Below, piece by piece: positions 1 through 9,414 of a stretch of 64,000 nt of DNA. The notes below the pieces were generated by a model, which saw only the letters and a program-made list of their open reading frames with translations, was not told the origin of the DNA and did not search any database. The DNA lies in assembly GCF_009557615.1 (NCBI RefSeq), contig NZ_CP045652.1, positions 2,232,001 to 2,296,000 of the forward strand, in the 5' to 3' direction. Numbering within the stretch: position 1 is the first letter of the stretch; each line of letters begins with the position of its first letter. Source of the stretch: Sphingobacteruim zhuxiongii (GTDB lineage Bacteria > Bacteroidota > Bacteroidia > Sphingobacteriales > Sphingobacteriaceae). The position numbers and the translations under genes are program-made.

Positions 1-258
1 CATGCTGCCAATCACAAGGATTTGCAATATGGCACATAGCTTGGATCGCCATCGGCTGAGTATCCAGACCACCATGACAAGCTCCGACATTCCAATCAAA
101 ATAGTAAGTGGGCGGCCATAGGAATCACCGAGAATGCGTTCTACAATCTCTTGATGCCGAGGGGTAAGGTTTAGTATTTTGCAGAACAGACCGTTAAGCA
201 ACCAGATTAGGGCTATGAAGTATTGAATGAAGCGGTAGGTAGTTCCTGCTTTCGTCAT
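1..258 (-). CDS. DoxX-like membrane protein (partial, C-terminus outside window)
   Basis: The 86 visible residues begin MTKAGTTYRFIQYFIALIWL and continue with a hydrophobic helix, a short loop containing LTPRHQEIVERIL and a second hydrophobic segment around residues 58-86. This pattern (helix, NGLFCKILNL, then RHQEIVERIL) is typical of the DoxX-like family, small four-helix inner-membrane proteins of mostly unknown function. The ATG at 258 is the only good start and follows an AT-rich leader. The gene runs off the left edge, so only the first half is seen. It is codirectional with the VOC gene upstream of it but separated by about 115 bases, so cotranscription is uncertain. Family assignment is by recall of sequence pattern. 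Confidence 0.75.
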   Translation of the reverse strand, partial: MTKAGTTYRFIQYFIALIWLLNGLFCKILNLTPRHQEIVERILGDSYGRPLTILIGMSELVMVVWILSRWRSKLCAILQILVIGSM

Positions 259-373
259 ATATATTCGCTCTTCTATTATAGGATAAGCGATTATTCAATG
301 CTGCATATAGCATCCCTTCGCTTTTCCAATTCGAATATAAGATTTTACGTTTATGTAGCAGCGTTTTGTTTGC

Positions 374-721
374 TTAATTGCCTCCAAAAGTAATTAAGTT
401 GCTGTCGGGATCGAGAATAGAAAACTCCTTTCCCCAGGGTTTTTGCTGTAATGGCGCATTAGGGTGAATAGCCACTTTATTGTTAATGTATTCGGCATAA
501 AGACCGTCAATATCATTGGTACGGATATAGATCATTCCGTAGTTCTCTTTGGGATTGAGGGCTTTAAATTCGAACAAATGCAGCTCAATCTGATCTTTGC
601 TCAGCATCAGGTAACCATCGTAGACAGCGCCAAGTTGACGGAAACCAAGTTGGTTGCTGTAGAAAGCTTTACTAATTGCGATATCGCGCGAAGGAATTTT
701 TGGATGGATGTTAGTCAGCAT
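374..721 (-). CDS. VOC (glyoxalase/bleomycin-resistance fold) protein
   Basis: The protein has 115 residues, the size of a single-module VOC protein. It starts with MLTNIHPKIPSRDIAISKAF, the usual first beta strand followed by the helix containing FYSNQLGF, and ends with FSILDPDSNLITFGG, the typical closing strand with the DPD/N turn. ELHLF in the middle supplies a possible metal-binding histidine and a glutamate lies in KEFSILDP. Proteins of this subclass resemble bleomycin-binding proteins, but the ligand or substrate cannot be read from sequence. No partner gene gives context; the DoxX-like gene lies downstream on the same strand. A decayed VOC remnant also occurs near 62315. Confidence 0.85.
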   Translation of the reverse strand: MLTNIHPKIPSRDIAISKAFYSNQLGFRQLGAVYDGYLMLSKDQIELHLFEFKALNPKENYGMIYIRTNDIDGLYAEYINNKVAIHPNAPLQQKPWGKEFSILDPDSNLITFGGN

Positions 722-800
722 AGATTTGTGGTTAAATAGTTAAGTAAGGTAATAACAATATTTTGTTGATTTAGTTTGGATCACTGCCGGTTAAAATAAT

Positions 801-826
801 GCCGCTTTTGCAGTTGCTAAAGCGGC
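801..826 (-). terminator. Hairpin downstream of the DUF4919 gene
   Basis: Perfect 8-bp stem GCCGCTTT/AAAGCGGC with a 10-base loop, about 100 bases after the stop of the minus-strand gene 930-1586. On the minus strand it is followed by a weak T-rich stretch, so termination is possible but not certain. Confidence 0.4.
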
Positions 827-929
827 GAATACTACTTACGGGATTTTGATATTGGCGACTTCAACGCATTCATTATTCAAAAAGGAAATTCTAAAATGCT
901 TAACATTGTCGTATAATTTACAGGTGTGA

Positions 930-1586
930 CTACATCTTTAACTTTTTATAGCCTTCAAAGACCTTGGAGACATCAAAATAGAATGTTCTTTTCGTTCCGT
1001 CTTCCATTACGACGTCCAATTGATCGCATAAACCGCCTTCTGTTACTAAACTTTGCTTTTCTTTGTTGGCTTTGAGGATATGTAAAACAAAATACTCTTC
1101 GGACACTTGAATCACTTTCCATCCAGTTGCACAGGATCTTCCATCACCACTGGTGATGATCGACTGAAAAAGCCCCAATTGTATGTTTAGATATTTTTCA
1201 AAATTATCTTTATCGTCCTGATCCTGATAGCAATGCCTTAATATTTTGTGTGCATCTAGACTGGTGTAATCAAAACTGAGAATTTGTTTGGCAAGCTTCA
1301 TTGCTTCCTGATAATTCTCATTGTGATATTCCTGATACATTTCTGTTTTAAGTTGATTTTGCAAGACAATTTGTTTGGTTGCTAGGATAAATTGCTCACT
1401 TTCGATAAAAGAAAATCGGAAGTCCTGGTAATCGATATCTGTATCGCCTGCTTCTAACTTGGTGACATACTCACTGTACTTATCCTGAAAGTTCGGGATC
1501 GTAATTTTTGTGCTGTCTTGCGCATTGGCGATTAGCAGTTGTACCGCAATAAAGAGGGTGAGGATTAATTTCATTTTCATAATCAT
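930..1586 (-). CDS. DUF4919 family exported protein
   Basis: 218 residues with an N-terminal signal peptide (MIMKMKLILTLFIAVQLLI, ending near NAQD), so probably periplasmic or surface exposed. The body resembles DUF4919 proteins of Bacteroidota: a segment with DIDYQDFRFSFIES near residues 49-63, a helical TPR-like middle (YQEAMKLAKQIL, DAHKILRHCYQDQ), and a C-terminal beta part with GDGRSCATGWKVIQVSEEY and FYFDVSKVFEGYKK. Function is unknown. Three in-frame ATGs lie within the first five codons (1586, 1580, 1574); they change only the n-region of the signal. It appears monocistronic, with no neighbour close enough to imply an operon. Confidence 0.75.
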   Translation of the reverse strand: MIMKMKLILTLFIAVQLLIANAQDSTKITIPNFQDKYSEYVTKLEAGDTDIDYQDFRFSFIESEQFILATKQIVLQNQLKTEMYQEYHNENYQEAMKLAKQILSFDYTSLDAHKILRHCYQDQDDKDNFEKYLNIQLGLFQSIITSGDGRSCATGWKVIQVSEEYFVLHILKANKEKQSLVTEGGLCDQLDVVMEDGTKRTFYFDVSKVFEGYKKLKM

Positions 1587-1683
1587 ATGGGTTTATATGC
1601 TTATGATGATAAAAACTTGCGAATTCCATAAGTGTAGGAGCTTCGACTCTTCCTTAAATGCCGAAATTCTCTTTTGAAAATAA

Positions 1684-1734
1684 AAAACCAGTATTTCAAT
1701 AAACCTTTAGGGGAATAACTGAGATACCGGTTTT
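1684..1734 (-). terminator. Terminator of the esterase gene
   Basis: Imperfect 14-bp inverted repeat (AAAACCAGTATTTC against GAGATACCGGTTTT, two non-Watson-Crick positions) just beyond the stop at 1761. On the minus strand it is followed by GGTTTTTTATTTTC, a good U-tract. Confidence 0.55.
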
Positions 1735-1760
1735 CTAAATTGAAATTGAACTGCTATTTC

Positions 1761-2732
1761 TTATTTAAAGAGCGCATCTTTCAATCCTAATGCTGCTTGC
1801 TGCGTAGCGAACTGCACAGCTGCAATATGATTAAGCGGATTTAAGAGGCCGTAATCATGTATAAATCCATTGAACGTCTGAATGCAGGTTGATACACCTG
1901 CCTCATCGAGTTTTCGAGCGTAAGCTAGTCCTTCATCGAATAAGATATCATTCTCCGCCAAATGAACGAGAGCTGGCGGTAGCCCTCTGAGTTTATCAAG
2001 TGGCGCATTGAACGGCGTCGCATAGTATTCTTTTCTTTTTTCTACATCTGGCAGGTAATTATCCCACATCCATTTCATCATATTTGCTGTCAGAAAACGA
2101 CCGTCAGCATATTCTTTCCAAGAGTCTCGATTGAAATTCGCGTCCGTTACTGGCCATAACAACAGCTGAAACTTTATCTCAGGACCTTTCTTATCCTTTG
2201 CCATCAGACAGGTTACCGCCGTCATATTGCCTCCAACACTATTGCCAGCAATTGCTAGGTTCTTGCCATCCACACCAATTTCTTCTCCATTTGCGGCGAC
2301 CCACTCTGTAGCTGTATAAATCTCTTCAATTGCTGTAGGATATTTTACCTCCGGAGAGCGCGAATAATCTACAAAGACAGCTGCTGCACCTGAATGTACA
2401 ACGAGATCACGAACTAAACGTTTATGGGTAGGGTAGTCGCCAAGTATCCAACCGCCCCCATGAATAAAGATAAATACGGGTAAGACTTCCGCTTCTTTAT
2501 TTTCTGGTTTAATCAATATACATTTTACCTCGTGGCCATTTTTATTAATCTCGAAGGTTTTCTCAGTTATACCGGAAACATCAACTTTCACCGATTGCTG
2601 GGCACCCTCTAACACCTTGCGTGCCTCTTCGGCTTGCATTTCTTCCATAGGTTTGCCATCGCCGCTATTAAGCTCCTTTAAAAATGCCTGGATCTCTTTA
2701 ATAATTTTAGGGTCGTTTTCTGCTTTGATCAT
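1761..2732 (-). CDS. Alpha/beta hydrolase, hormone-sensitive-lipase-type esterase
   Basis: 323 residues. The oxyanion-hole motif HGGGW is at residues 91-95, the nucleophile elbow GNSVG at 163-167 (Ser165), the acid in LAENDILFDEG (Asp262), and the catalytic His in GFIHDYG (His292). This complete triad plus HGGG marks the HSL/GDSAG-like class that hydrolyses short- to medium-chain acyl esters. There is no signal peptide, so it is probably cytoplasmic. A roughly 80-residue N-terminal cap is present as usual. It is transcribed divergently from the SusC gene at 3110 across a long AT-rich gap and ends at its own terminator-like hairpin, so it is probably an independent unit. The natural substrate is unknown. 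Confidence 0.88.
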   Translation of the reverse strand: MIKAENDPKIIKEIQAFLKELNSGDGKPMEEMQAEEARKVLEGAQQSVKVDVSGITEKTFEINKNGHEVKCILIKPENKEAEVLPVFIFIHGGGWILGDYPTHKRLVRDLVVHSGAAAVFVDYSRSPEVKYPTAIEEIYTATEWVAANGEEIGVDGKNLAIAGNSVGGNMTAVTCLMAKDKKGPEIKFQLLLWPVTDANFNRDSWKEYADGRFLTANMMKWMWDNYLPDVEKRKEYYATPFNAPLDKLRGLPPALVHLAENDILFDEGLAYARKLDEAGVSTCIQTFNGFIHDYGLLNPLNHIAAVQFATQQAALGLKDALFK

Positions 2733-3109
2733 ATCAAATTGCTATTTCACTGTGTTTAATAATAATTAATGTTTTACTTATTACGAGTGTTAACTCATGT
2801 AAACTTATTTTATGATTAAACACATAAAACCTCAGTTTGTTGGACGTAGGAATTTTATAATGTGTAATTCGCTGTATGTCAAGCATATTATGTCGATGGA
2901 AATGTTACGTTTGCTATAGCTTTGATTTTCAACAAGAAAGGTTTTATTAATGGCTATATATTAAAATATATTTTTAATCTATTACTATTTATTAAAATTA
3001 ATCATAAGTTTAGAATAGATTATCTATTAATCTTTATAAACATCAACCAAATTATCAAAGATTCAAATCTAATTGAGTCGATTTAACTAATTAACAAAAA
3101 AACTAAATT
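2733..3109. other. Gene-free divergent promoter region
   Basis: 377 AT-rich bases between divergent genes. No reading frame is convincing. A perfect TAnnTTTG -7 box on the plus strand (TAGCTTTG, 2917-2924) could drive the SusC/SusD operon with a leader of about 180 bases, but no clear -33 TTTG lies at the right distance. No convincing regulator operator is seen. Confidence 0.4.
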
Positions 3110-6100
3110 ATGTGTTACTACTCTAATTCTAAGTATTGGATAGCGGATCGCATGAAGGTACTTATCTCGTTAGGCGTTATCAGCCTGGCTACTTTTCATC
3201 CATCCCAAGCCATGCCCTTGAATCGATCCGTACTGGAAGTCCAACAGCTTGTCAGTGGTCGTGTATTGAACGAAAAAGGTACTCCACTGGAGGGAGTCAG
3301 CGTTTCCCTAGTTTCTGGAGGTGCCTCTGTATCTACAGATGCACGAGGATCGTACGCCATTGCTGCTGGCGGACAGGGACAATTACGTTTTTCATTTGTG
3401 GGCTACAAAGATCAAACGGTGGAAATATCCGGCCGTACAACCGTCGATGTTGTGTTAGCAGAGGATATCTCTGCGCTAGATGAGCTGGTGGTCGTGGGTA
3501 TGGGTAAACAGAAAAAGGCTAGCGTTATTGGTGCGATTTCTACCGTGAAGATGGAAGATCTGCAAGTTCCTTCGCGTTCATTAACGAATGCATTAGCGGG
3601 AAAGATGGCCGGTGCTGTTGTTGTACAACGCTCCGGCGAATTAGGCCGTGATAACGGGGGTATTTGGATTCGCGGAATCTCTACGTTTAGTGCGAATCGC
3701 TCGCCACTTATATTGGTTGATGGTGTGGAGCGTGATATGCAGGATATATCCGTAGAGGAGATTGAATCGGTTTCCATTCTAAAGGATGCTTCGGCGACGG
3801 CAGTGTATGGTGTACGTGCCGCCAATGGTGTTGTTATCGTTACTACGCGTCGTGGAAAGGTACAAAAGCCTGCTATTGATTTCGTGGCAGAAACTGGTGC
3901 GTCGGATCTTCCGAACCTTCCTAAATTTATTGATGGTGCCGACTACGCCATGCTTTACAATGAGGCCTTAGGTCGTGAAAACTATTCGCCCGAATATATT
4001 GAAAACGTGCGCAATGGCTCCGATCCCTATCTATATCCTAATGTCAATTGGTATAATGAAATCTATAAAAAGTACTCTAGAAACAGCCAAGCGAATTTAA
4101 GTATTCGTGGTGGGGGTGAAGTAGCGCGCTATTTTGTTGGTTTTGGTTATATCAATGAGGCGGGAAACTACAAGGATAATCCGGATAACCAATATAAATC
4201 AAACATGAAGCTTGAGCGTTATAATTTTCGTTCAAATGTCGATATATCACTAACCAAAACTACAGAGATTGGTCTGGAAGTCAGTGGTAGTTTAACAGAT
4301 CTTCATACGCCTGGAGTTGGTGGTCAAATCTACTCAGCAACCTATACGCCAGCGCAAACACTCTTTTATTGGACATCCCTAGCAACGCCAATTTCAAATC
4401 CTGTTCGTTTGCCTATTGGACACGATCTGGAAGGTAATGAAATCTGGGGCTGGGGCGCACCAACGCAAGTTGGAGAATACAATCCAGTAGAGCGTTTGAT
4501 GGGATCGGGATACAATACGGAATTCCGAAATCAGTTTATGAGTCAGATTTCCGTAAATCAGAAGCTCGATCAGCTACTTCCGGGACTTAGTTTCCGCTTT
4601 GCGTTCTCTTTTGATGCATACAATCAGACAGAGATACAAAGACGTAAGTTTTCGCCAACATGGGGAATTCAAGGAAGAGACGATACAACAGGCGATCTTA
4701 TTATCAAAGAAGTAACGCAAGGGCAGCAAACATTAGACTACTCAAGAAATCTGGTGACTAATCGTGCTAAGGAGCTCAAAGGGCAGTTTAACTACAACAA
4801 ATCCTTTGGCGTAAACAATGTGACCGCTATGTTGATGTACTATCAGCGCGATTATATTGATGGGAATGCGGGAAGTTCAATCCTTGCGCTACCATACCGT
4901 CGTCAAGGTATTGCTCTTCGTACAACCTATGATTATAATGGACGCTACTTCGCCGAGTTTAATGTCGGTTATAATGGCTCGGAAAACTTCCCGAAAGAGA
5001 AACGCTTTGGTTGGTTCCCTGCTGTCGCTGCCGGCGTAATTCTATCCAATGAAAGCTATTGGGAGAATCTGCGTAGCACGATTAACCTGTTTAAGATCCG
5101 TGGATCTGTGGGTATGGTTGGTTCAGAAGCACTTCCTAATGGCAATCGCTATGGTTATCTTTCTGTATATGGCAATGGCTTAGGCGGCTATACCTTTGGC
5201 GAAACAGGGGTCGGTTATGCTGGCACGGGCGAAGACCGTATTGGAGTGACGAACCTGACTTGGGAGAAAGGACTAAAACAGAACATTGGTTTGGAATTAG
5301 GCTTTTGGAATGACCTCGTTAAGTTTGAAGCCGATTATTTCTATGAGAAAAGAACGGATATCTTATTGCAAAGAGCATCACTTCCGGTATTCTCAGGCTT
5401 CAATTCAGCGCCATTTGCGAATATGGGACGTATGATTAACCGGGGGGTCGATGGAACGTTAGAAGTCAATAAACGTCTTACAAATGGTGGATTTAGAGTA
5501 TACGGTAACTTCACCTATGCGAAGGATAAAATCTTAGAGCAAGATGAGGCACAGAAAAACTACGCCTATCGTATGCGTACTGGACATAAATATGGCCAAC
5601 AGTTTGGGCTTGTTGCATTAGGTCTATTTGGAAGTGAGGAGGAAATTGCTAACAGCCCGACACAGACATTCGGGGTGGTAAGACCTGGCGACGTGAAATT
5701 CCAAGATACTAATGGTGACGGTCAAATTACTATTGATGATGAAACAGCGATCGGTTATTCTACTTTGCCAGAAGTTAACTACGGCTTCGGATTCCAAGTA
5801 GATTACAAGGGCTTTGACTTGGGGATGTTCTTCCGTGGACAATCTCGTGTGTCGTATGCTTTAGGCGGTTCTTATATTCCTTTTAATCAAGGAGTAGGTA
5901 AGGGAAACATCTTTGCTGAAGCATTAGATCGCTGGACAGAAGATAATCCGAATCCTAACGCACTTTACCCACGTATCTTCAATGGTACCTCGGCCAATAA
6001 CTGGCAGGCATCCACTAGAACACTATATGATGGAAGTTTCCTTCGTCTCTCAGAAGTTGAACTCGGCTATACTTTCAGAGCCGCTTGGTTAGACCGCGTG

Positions 6101-6250
6101 AAGATGAAGAAAATGCGCTTGTATGTGTTAGCTCATAACCTGGCAACATTCTCTCCATGGAAACTTTGGGATCCAGAGACAGGGTCGAATCAAGGAATGA
6201 ACTATCCACTACAACGTAAATTCAATTTTGGACTTAGAGCCTCTTTTTAA
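3110..6250 (+). CDS. SusC/RagA-type TonB-linked outer-membrane transporter (pair 1)
   Basis: 1046 residues, the usual SusC size. After an export signal (hydrophobic stretch MKVLISLGVISLATF) comes a CarboxypepD-regulatory-like beta domain (about residues 48-115, beginning VSGRVLNEKGTPLEGVSVSL), then ELVVVGMGKQKKASVIGAIS leading into the plug (LVDGVERDMQDISVEEIES, SILKDASATAVYGVRAANG), then a beta barrel ending LQRKFNFGLRASF with terminal Phe. It imports glycan-derived ligands across the outer membrane together with its SusD partner, which starts 9 bases downstream. The ATG at 3110 gives a 14-residue extension before MKVL; the inner ATG at 3152 is an alternative start. There is no STN domain, so it is unlikely to be FecR/ECF controlled. 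The ligand cannot be deduced from SusC itself. Confidence 0.95.
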   Translation: MCYYSNSKYWIADRMKVLISLGVISLATFHPSQAMPLNRSVLEVQQLVSGRVLNEKGTPLEGVSVSLVSGGASVSTDARGSYAIAAGGQGQLRFSFVGYKDQTVEISGRTTVDVVLAEDISALDELVVVGMGKQKKASVIGAISTVKMEDLQVPSRSLTNALAGKMAGAVVVQRSGELGRDNGGIWIRGISTFSANRSPLILVDGVERDMQDISVEEIESVSILKDASATAVYGVRAANGVVIVTTRRGKVQKPAIDFVAETGASDLPNLPKFIDGADYAMLYNEALGRENYSPEYIENVRNGSDPYLYPNVNWYNEIYKKYSRNSQANLSIRGGGEVARYFVGFGYINEAGNYKDNPDNQYKSNMKLERYNFRSNVDISLTKTTEIGLEVSGSLTDLHTPGVGGQIYSATYTPAQTLFYWTSLATPISNPVRLPIGHDLEGNEIWGWGAPTQVGEYNPVERLMGSGYNTEFRNQFMSQISVNQKLDQLLPGLSFRFAFSFDAYNQTEIQRRKFSPTWGIQGRDDTTGDLIIKEVTQGQQTLDYSRNLVTNRAKELKGQFNYNKSFGVNNVTAMLMYYQRDYIDGNAGSSILALPYRRQGIALRTTYDYNGRYFAEFNVGYNGSENFPKEKRFGWFPAVAAGVILSNESYWENLRSTINLFKIRGSVGMVGSEALPNGNRYGYLSVYGNGLGGYTFGETGVGYAGTGEDRIGVTNLTWEKGLKQNIGLELGFWNDLVKFEADYFYEKRTDILLQRASLPVFSGFNSAPFANMGRMINRGVDGTLEVNKRLTNGGFRVYGNFTYAKDKILEQDEAQKNYAYRMRTGHKYGQQFGLVALGLFGSEEEIANSPTQTFGVVRPGDVKFQDTNGDGQITIDDETAIGYSTLPEVNYGFGFQVDYKGFDLGMFFRGQSRVSYALGGSYIPFNQGVGKGNIFAEALDRWTEDNPNPNALYPRIFNGTSANNWQASTRTLYDGSFLRLSEVELGYTFRAAWLDRVKMKKMRLYVLAHNLATFSPWKLWDPETGSNQGMNYPLQRKFNFGLRASF

Positions 6251-6259
6251 CCAAAGATT

Positions 6260-8233
6260 ATGAAAAAGATAACTATAGCAACGCTTGTTGCGCCGATATT
6301 AATGCTTACCGGATGTGCTGACTTCCTGGAGAAGCAACCCGATGATATGAAAACCGATGCGATGATTTGGAGTACACGCGCAGAGACCGAGAAGTTTCTG
6401 TACAATGTATATTCGCAGATACCTTCCCAAAACCTCCATCAGGATGACCCTTGGTTAGGAGTATCCGATGAAGTCGATCTAACGTGGAATGTCTACAACA
6501 CTTATAACATCAACTTAGGGAACTGGACTACTGTTTCCGGATTCTACCTAAAATGGCCAAATTGGTATAAAGCTATTCGTGCTTCTTATGTCTTTGAGCA
6601 GAATGTCGATATGAATCCTCAACTAAGTGAGGACTTGAAGAAGCAATACAAAGCGGAGGTTAAATTCCTCAGAGGCTACTATTACTGGTTATTGTTAAGA
6701 CAATATGGTCCGGTGGTATTAATCGATAAACTGGCACCACTTGATGAGCCGTGGCGCGATTACAAGCGTTCTCCATACGATGCCTGTGTGAACTATATTG
6801 TAACCTGTTTAGATGAGGCATACAATGATTTACCGATGCACTATCAAAGTGATAAACAATGGTTAGGCAAGCCAACGAAGTTTGCTGCAAAAGCGGTTAA
6901 AGCAGACGTATTGCTGATGGCAGCCAGTCCGCAATGGAATGGTAATCCACTGTATGCAGACTTTAAAAATGAAGATGGTACGCCATTGACATCGCAGACC
7001 TATGATGCGAATAAATGGAAACGTGCTGCAGATGCTGCAAATGAGGTCATCCAACTGGCTGAAAGTACGCCAGCAGCCAATGTTCGCTTGTATAAGAATA
7101 ATGAAAATGGCGACGGTGCTGTCTTCAATCCCTACAAATCTGTTCGCGATATACATATCAAAAAATGGAATTGTGAAATCATCTGGGGTAAGGCTGGCTT
7201 AGATGTGAATGCGTGGGAAATACATACTTCGCCTGGTCCTAACAACTTAGGTGGTGTTGGCCCGACGCAACGTGCCGTTGATGCCTTCTTTATGAAAAAT
7301 GGAAAAACAATAGAAGATGCTACTTCCGGCTATAGTGAAGATGGTTTCTCGACTACTGGAGGTGAAAAATGGAACACAACAAACTTGGATGTCACCGCCG
7401 ATCGGACCAAGATGATAGAACTAATCCGCACAGGTGATAACTGGGGACACTGGCCTGGCGACTGGAATATGTTTGCCGATAGAGAGCCGCGCTTCTATGC
7501 TTCGGTACTCTATAACAAACGAGTGATTCCGCAATTACCTGCTGATGTGGTTAAACGTGATTACTATTCAACAAATAATAATACCGTAAAGCAAGCGAAT
7601 GGCTACGGACGCGTAGAGTTCTACTTTGGTGGCACCTCTAGACAATCCGGATCCTATACATTTTATCCACAAACAGGCTATTTAGTATTGAAGAACGTAG
7701 ATCCGCTAAGTAATTTGAGAGATCGTCAATATGTCAGCAGTGGAAGGCATCAAACCTTTATCCGTTATGCAACGATCTTATTGAATTATATTGAATCTTT
7801 AAATGAATTTAATCCGGCAGATCCGAATATTCAGAAATATTGGGATATGATTCGTGAACGCGCAGGTATTCCATCTATTTACGCTGTTTATCCAGAGATT
7901 AGAGGCAATAAAGAAAGACAACGTCAGTATATTATTCAGGAGCGACAAGTGGAGTTAGCATTCGAAGGAGACCGTTACTTCACTACCCGACGTCGTTTGC
8001 TATCGAATACACCAGACGATGGTAACCCTCGTCGTAAAGCAGGTGATGGCGGTAAATTCTATGGATTGGATGTGTATGCTGGTACCGCAGCAACAAATAG
8101 CTTTGCAACCAGAGAATTCTATCGTGTAGTGCCTTTTGAAACTCGCGTATTCAGTAATAAAATGAATCTATTCCCTATCCCACAATCAGAGATTGATAAA
8201 GCGCCGTTAGTGGTTCAAAATCCTGGTTGGTAA
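6260..8233 (+). CDS. SusD/RagB surface lipoprotein (pair 1)
   Basis: 657 residues, at the long end for SusD. The lipoprotein signal ends in the lipobox LTGC (Cys19). It has FLEKQPDDMKTDAMIWST, TPR-like helices with FLRGYYYWLLLRQYGPVVL (about residues 137-155), and the C-terminal RagB region with RERAGIPSIYAV, IIQERQVELAFEGDRYFTT and the closing FPIPQSEIDK...VQNPGW. It should cap the SusC barrel of 3110-6250 and bind the ligand at the cell surface. A longer than usual insertion in the middle (about residues 270-450) may shape an unusual binding site. It is 9 bases after SusC and 12 before the DUF4855 gene, so one operon. Confidence 0.95.
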   Translation: MKKITIATLVAPILMLTGCADFLEKQPDDMKTDAMIWSTRAETEKFLYNVYSQIPSQNLHQDDPWLGVSDEVDLTWNVYNTYNINLGNWTTVSGFYLKWPNWYKAIRASYVFEQNVDMNPQLSEDLKKQYKAEVKFLRGYYYWLLLRQYGPVVLIDKLAPLDEPWRDYKRSPYDACVNYIVTCLDEAYNDLPMHYQSDKQWLGKPTKFAAKAVKADVLLMAASPQWNGNPLYADFKNEDGTPLTSQTYDANKWKRAADAANEVIQLAESTPAANVRLYKNNENGDGAVFNPYKSVRDIHIKKWNCEIIWGKAGLDVNAWEIHTSPGPNNLGGVGPTQRAVDAFFMKNGKTIEDATSGYSEDGFSTTGGEKWNTTNLDVTADRTKMIELIRTGDNWGHWPGDWNMFADREPRFYASVLYNKRVIPQLPADVVKRDYYSTNNNTVKQANGYGRVEFYFGGTSRQSGSYTFYPQTGYLVLKNVDPLSNLRDRQYVSSGRHQTFIRYATILLNYIESLNEFNPADPNIQKYWDMIRERAGIPSIYAVYPEIRGNKERQRQYIIQERQVELAFEGDRYFTTRRRLLSNTPDDGNPRRKAGDGGKFYGLDVYAGTAATNSFATREFYRVVPFETRVFSNKMNLFPIPQSEIDKAPLVVQNPGW

Positions 8234-8245
8234 TCTAAATCTATT

Positions 8246-9322
8246 ATGAAATATATCTTAATTATCATCTGTTTATTTTTGGGGCTTTCATCCCATGCCC
8301 AAGAGAAGTTTAACAAAACCGACATCGTAGACCTCGCTCTCATCTATCATGGTGGCGTTCATCGAGCGCAGTATAAATGGGATCGCGAACTCTTTGAACC
8401 CTATGTATCCTATACAAATAAGGATAACAAGCAGAAGTGGTTGTATGATGGATTTCTTTTCCTTGAGTTCAAAGACGGTAAGGGGCGCAATTATGCCCCG
8501 GGATACGATAAACTCAACGCGCGTAAAGTCGAGTGGAACTGGTTGTTGGATCGCCATTTTGAGAAAACAACAGCATTCCATGCTTTAAACGATTTGATTA
8601 GCGATAAGAAAAAAGAAATCGGATCACCAAGCTTTAAGAAGCATAAGGTCGTGATGGGATTACCATCAGCTATTCACAAACAGACTGATTGGGGCGAACT
8701 GAATGGTAAGGCTTTAGACTTCAATGTGAAGGAAGACCGACTGTCAGCGATAAAATGGTATATCGATGCTTTTATGACACGCTTTAAGAACGAGAAGTTT
8801 AAAAACCTTGAGTTTACAGGTTTCTATTGGGTAGATGAGGATGATCGCGATGGAAAAGGTATTACCAACGAAGTTGGCGACTATGTACGTTCGAAAGGCT
8901 TAAAGTTCTATTGGATTCCATACTGGAATGCATCTGGAAATACCAAATGGAAAGAGATGGGCTTCGACTTCGCTTGGCAACAACCAAACCACTTCTTCAA
9001 TGCGAAGATCCCAGATTCGCGATTACAAGAAGCTTGTGATTTAGCAAGTGGTGCAAAGATGGGGATGGAAATGGAGTTCGATGAATCGGCATTAGCAGGT
9101 GCAAAGGATAGCAAACGCAATCGCTTTATCGCCTATGTGGATGCATTCAAAAGAAACGGAGTATTTGATGTCTCTTCCATTGCGTACTACCAAGGAAGTG
9201 CAGCATTCTATAAACTTATTAAATCAACAGATCCTCGTGATCATGAATTGTACCATATGCTTGCCGATTTAATTGCCAAGCGCAAAGAAAAGAAAGAATA
9301 CAAACGCTTAATCGCGAAATAG
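8246..9322 (+). CDS. DUF4855 domain exported protein, candidate glycan-acting enzyme
   Basis: 358 residues with a signal peptide (MKYILIIICLFLGLSSHAQE). The remainder matches my memory of DUF4855: DIVDLALIYHGGVHRAQYKW, WLYDGFLFLEFKD, KVVMGLPSAIHKQTDWGEL, NLEFTGFYWVDEDD, LKFYWIPYWNASG and DFAWQQPNHFF. The alternation of strands ending in W/D/E residues (FYWVDEDD, FYWIPYW, MGMEMEFDESAL) looks like a TIM-barrel hydrolase, with Asp/Glu in WVDEDD and MEFDE as possible catalytic acids. That is inference; I know of no established activity. Being third in a SusC/SusD operon, it is the best candidate for the glycan-cleaving or binding step. A terminator-like hairpin follows at 9346. Confidence 0.75.
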   Translation: MKYILIIICLFLGLSSHAQEKFNKTDIVDLALIYHGGVHRAQYKWDRELFEPYVSYTNKDNKQKWLYDGFLFLEFKDGKGRNYAPGYDKLNARKVEWNWLLDRHFEKTTAFHALNDLISDKKKEIGSPSFKKHKVVMGLPSAIHKQTDWGELNGKALDFNVKEDRLSAIKWYIDAFMTRFKNEKFKNLEFTGFYWVDEDDRDGKGITNEVGDYVRSKGLKFYWIPYWNASGNTKWKEMGFDFAWQQPNHFFNAKIPDSRLQEACDLASGAKMGMEMEFDESALAGAKDSKRNRFIAYVDAFKRNGVFDVSSIAYYQGSAAFYKLIKSTDPRDHELYHMLADLIAKRKEKKEYKRLIAK

Positions 9323-9345
9323 TATTGATTTGTTTTGTTGTTATC

Positions 9346-9373
9346 AGCATCCCTAGCCTTAGGGATGCTTTTA
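9346..9373 (+). terminator. Terminator after DUF4855 gene
   Basis: Perfect 10-bp stem AGCATCCCTA/TAGGGATGCT with a 4-base loop followed by TTTT. It separates the SusC/SusD/DUF4855 unit from the epimerase/transporter unit, or only partly terminates so that outer-membrane genes are expressed more strongly. Confidence 0.7.
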
Positions 9374-9414
9374 ACGATTCTGCCTAAACTTAAACTTACA
9401 ACCAACAACAAACA

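Noticed and set aside
464..739. 91-residue plus-strand frame opposite the VOC gene
   Set aside because: The opposite strand encodes a clear VOC protein; this frame has no recognisable motif.
3412..3825. 137-residue minus-strand frame inside SusC pair 1
   Set aside because: Lies wholly within the conserved plug and regulatory domain of SusC; no protein family pattern.
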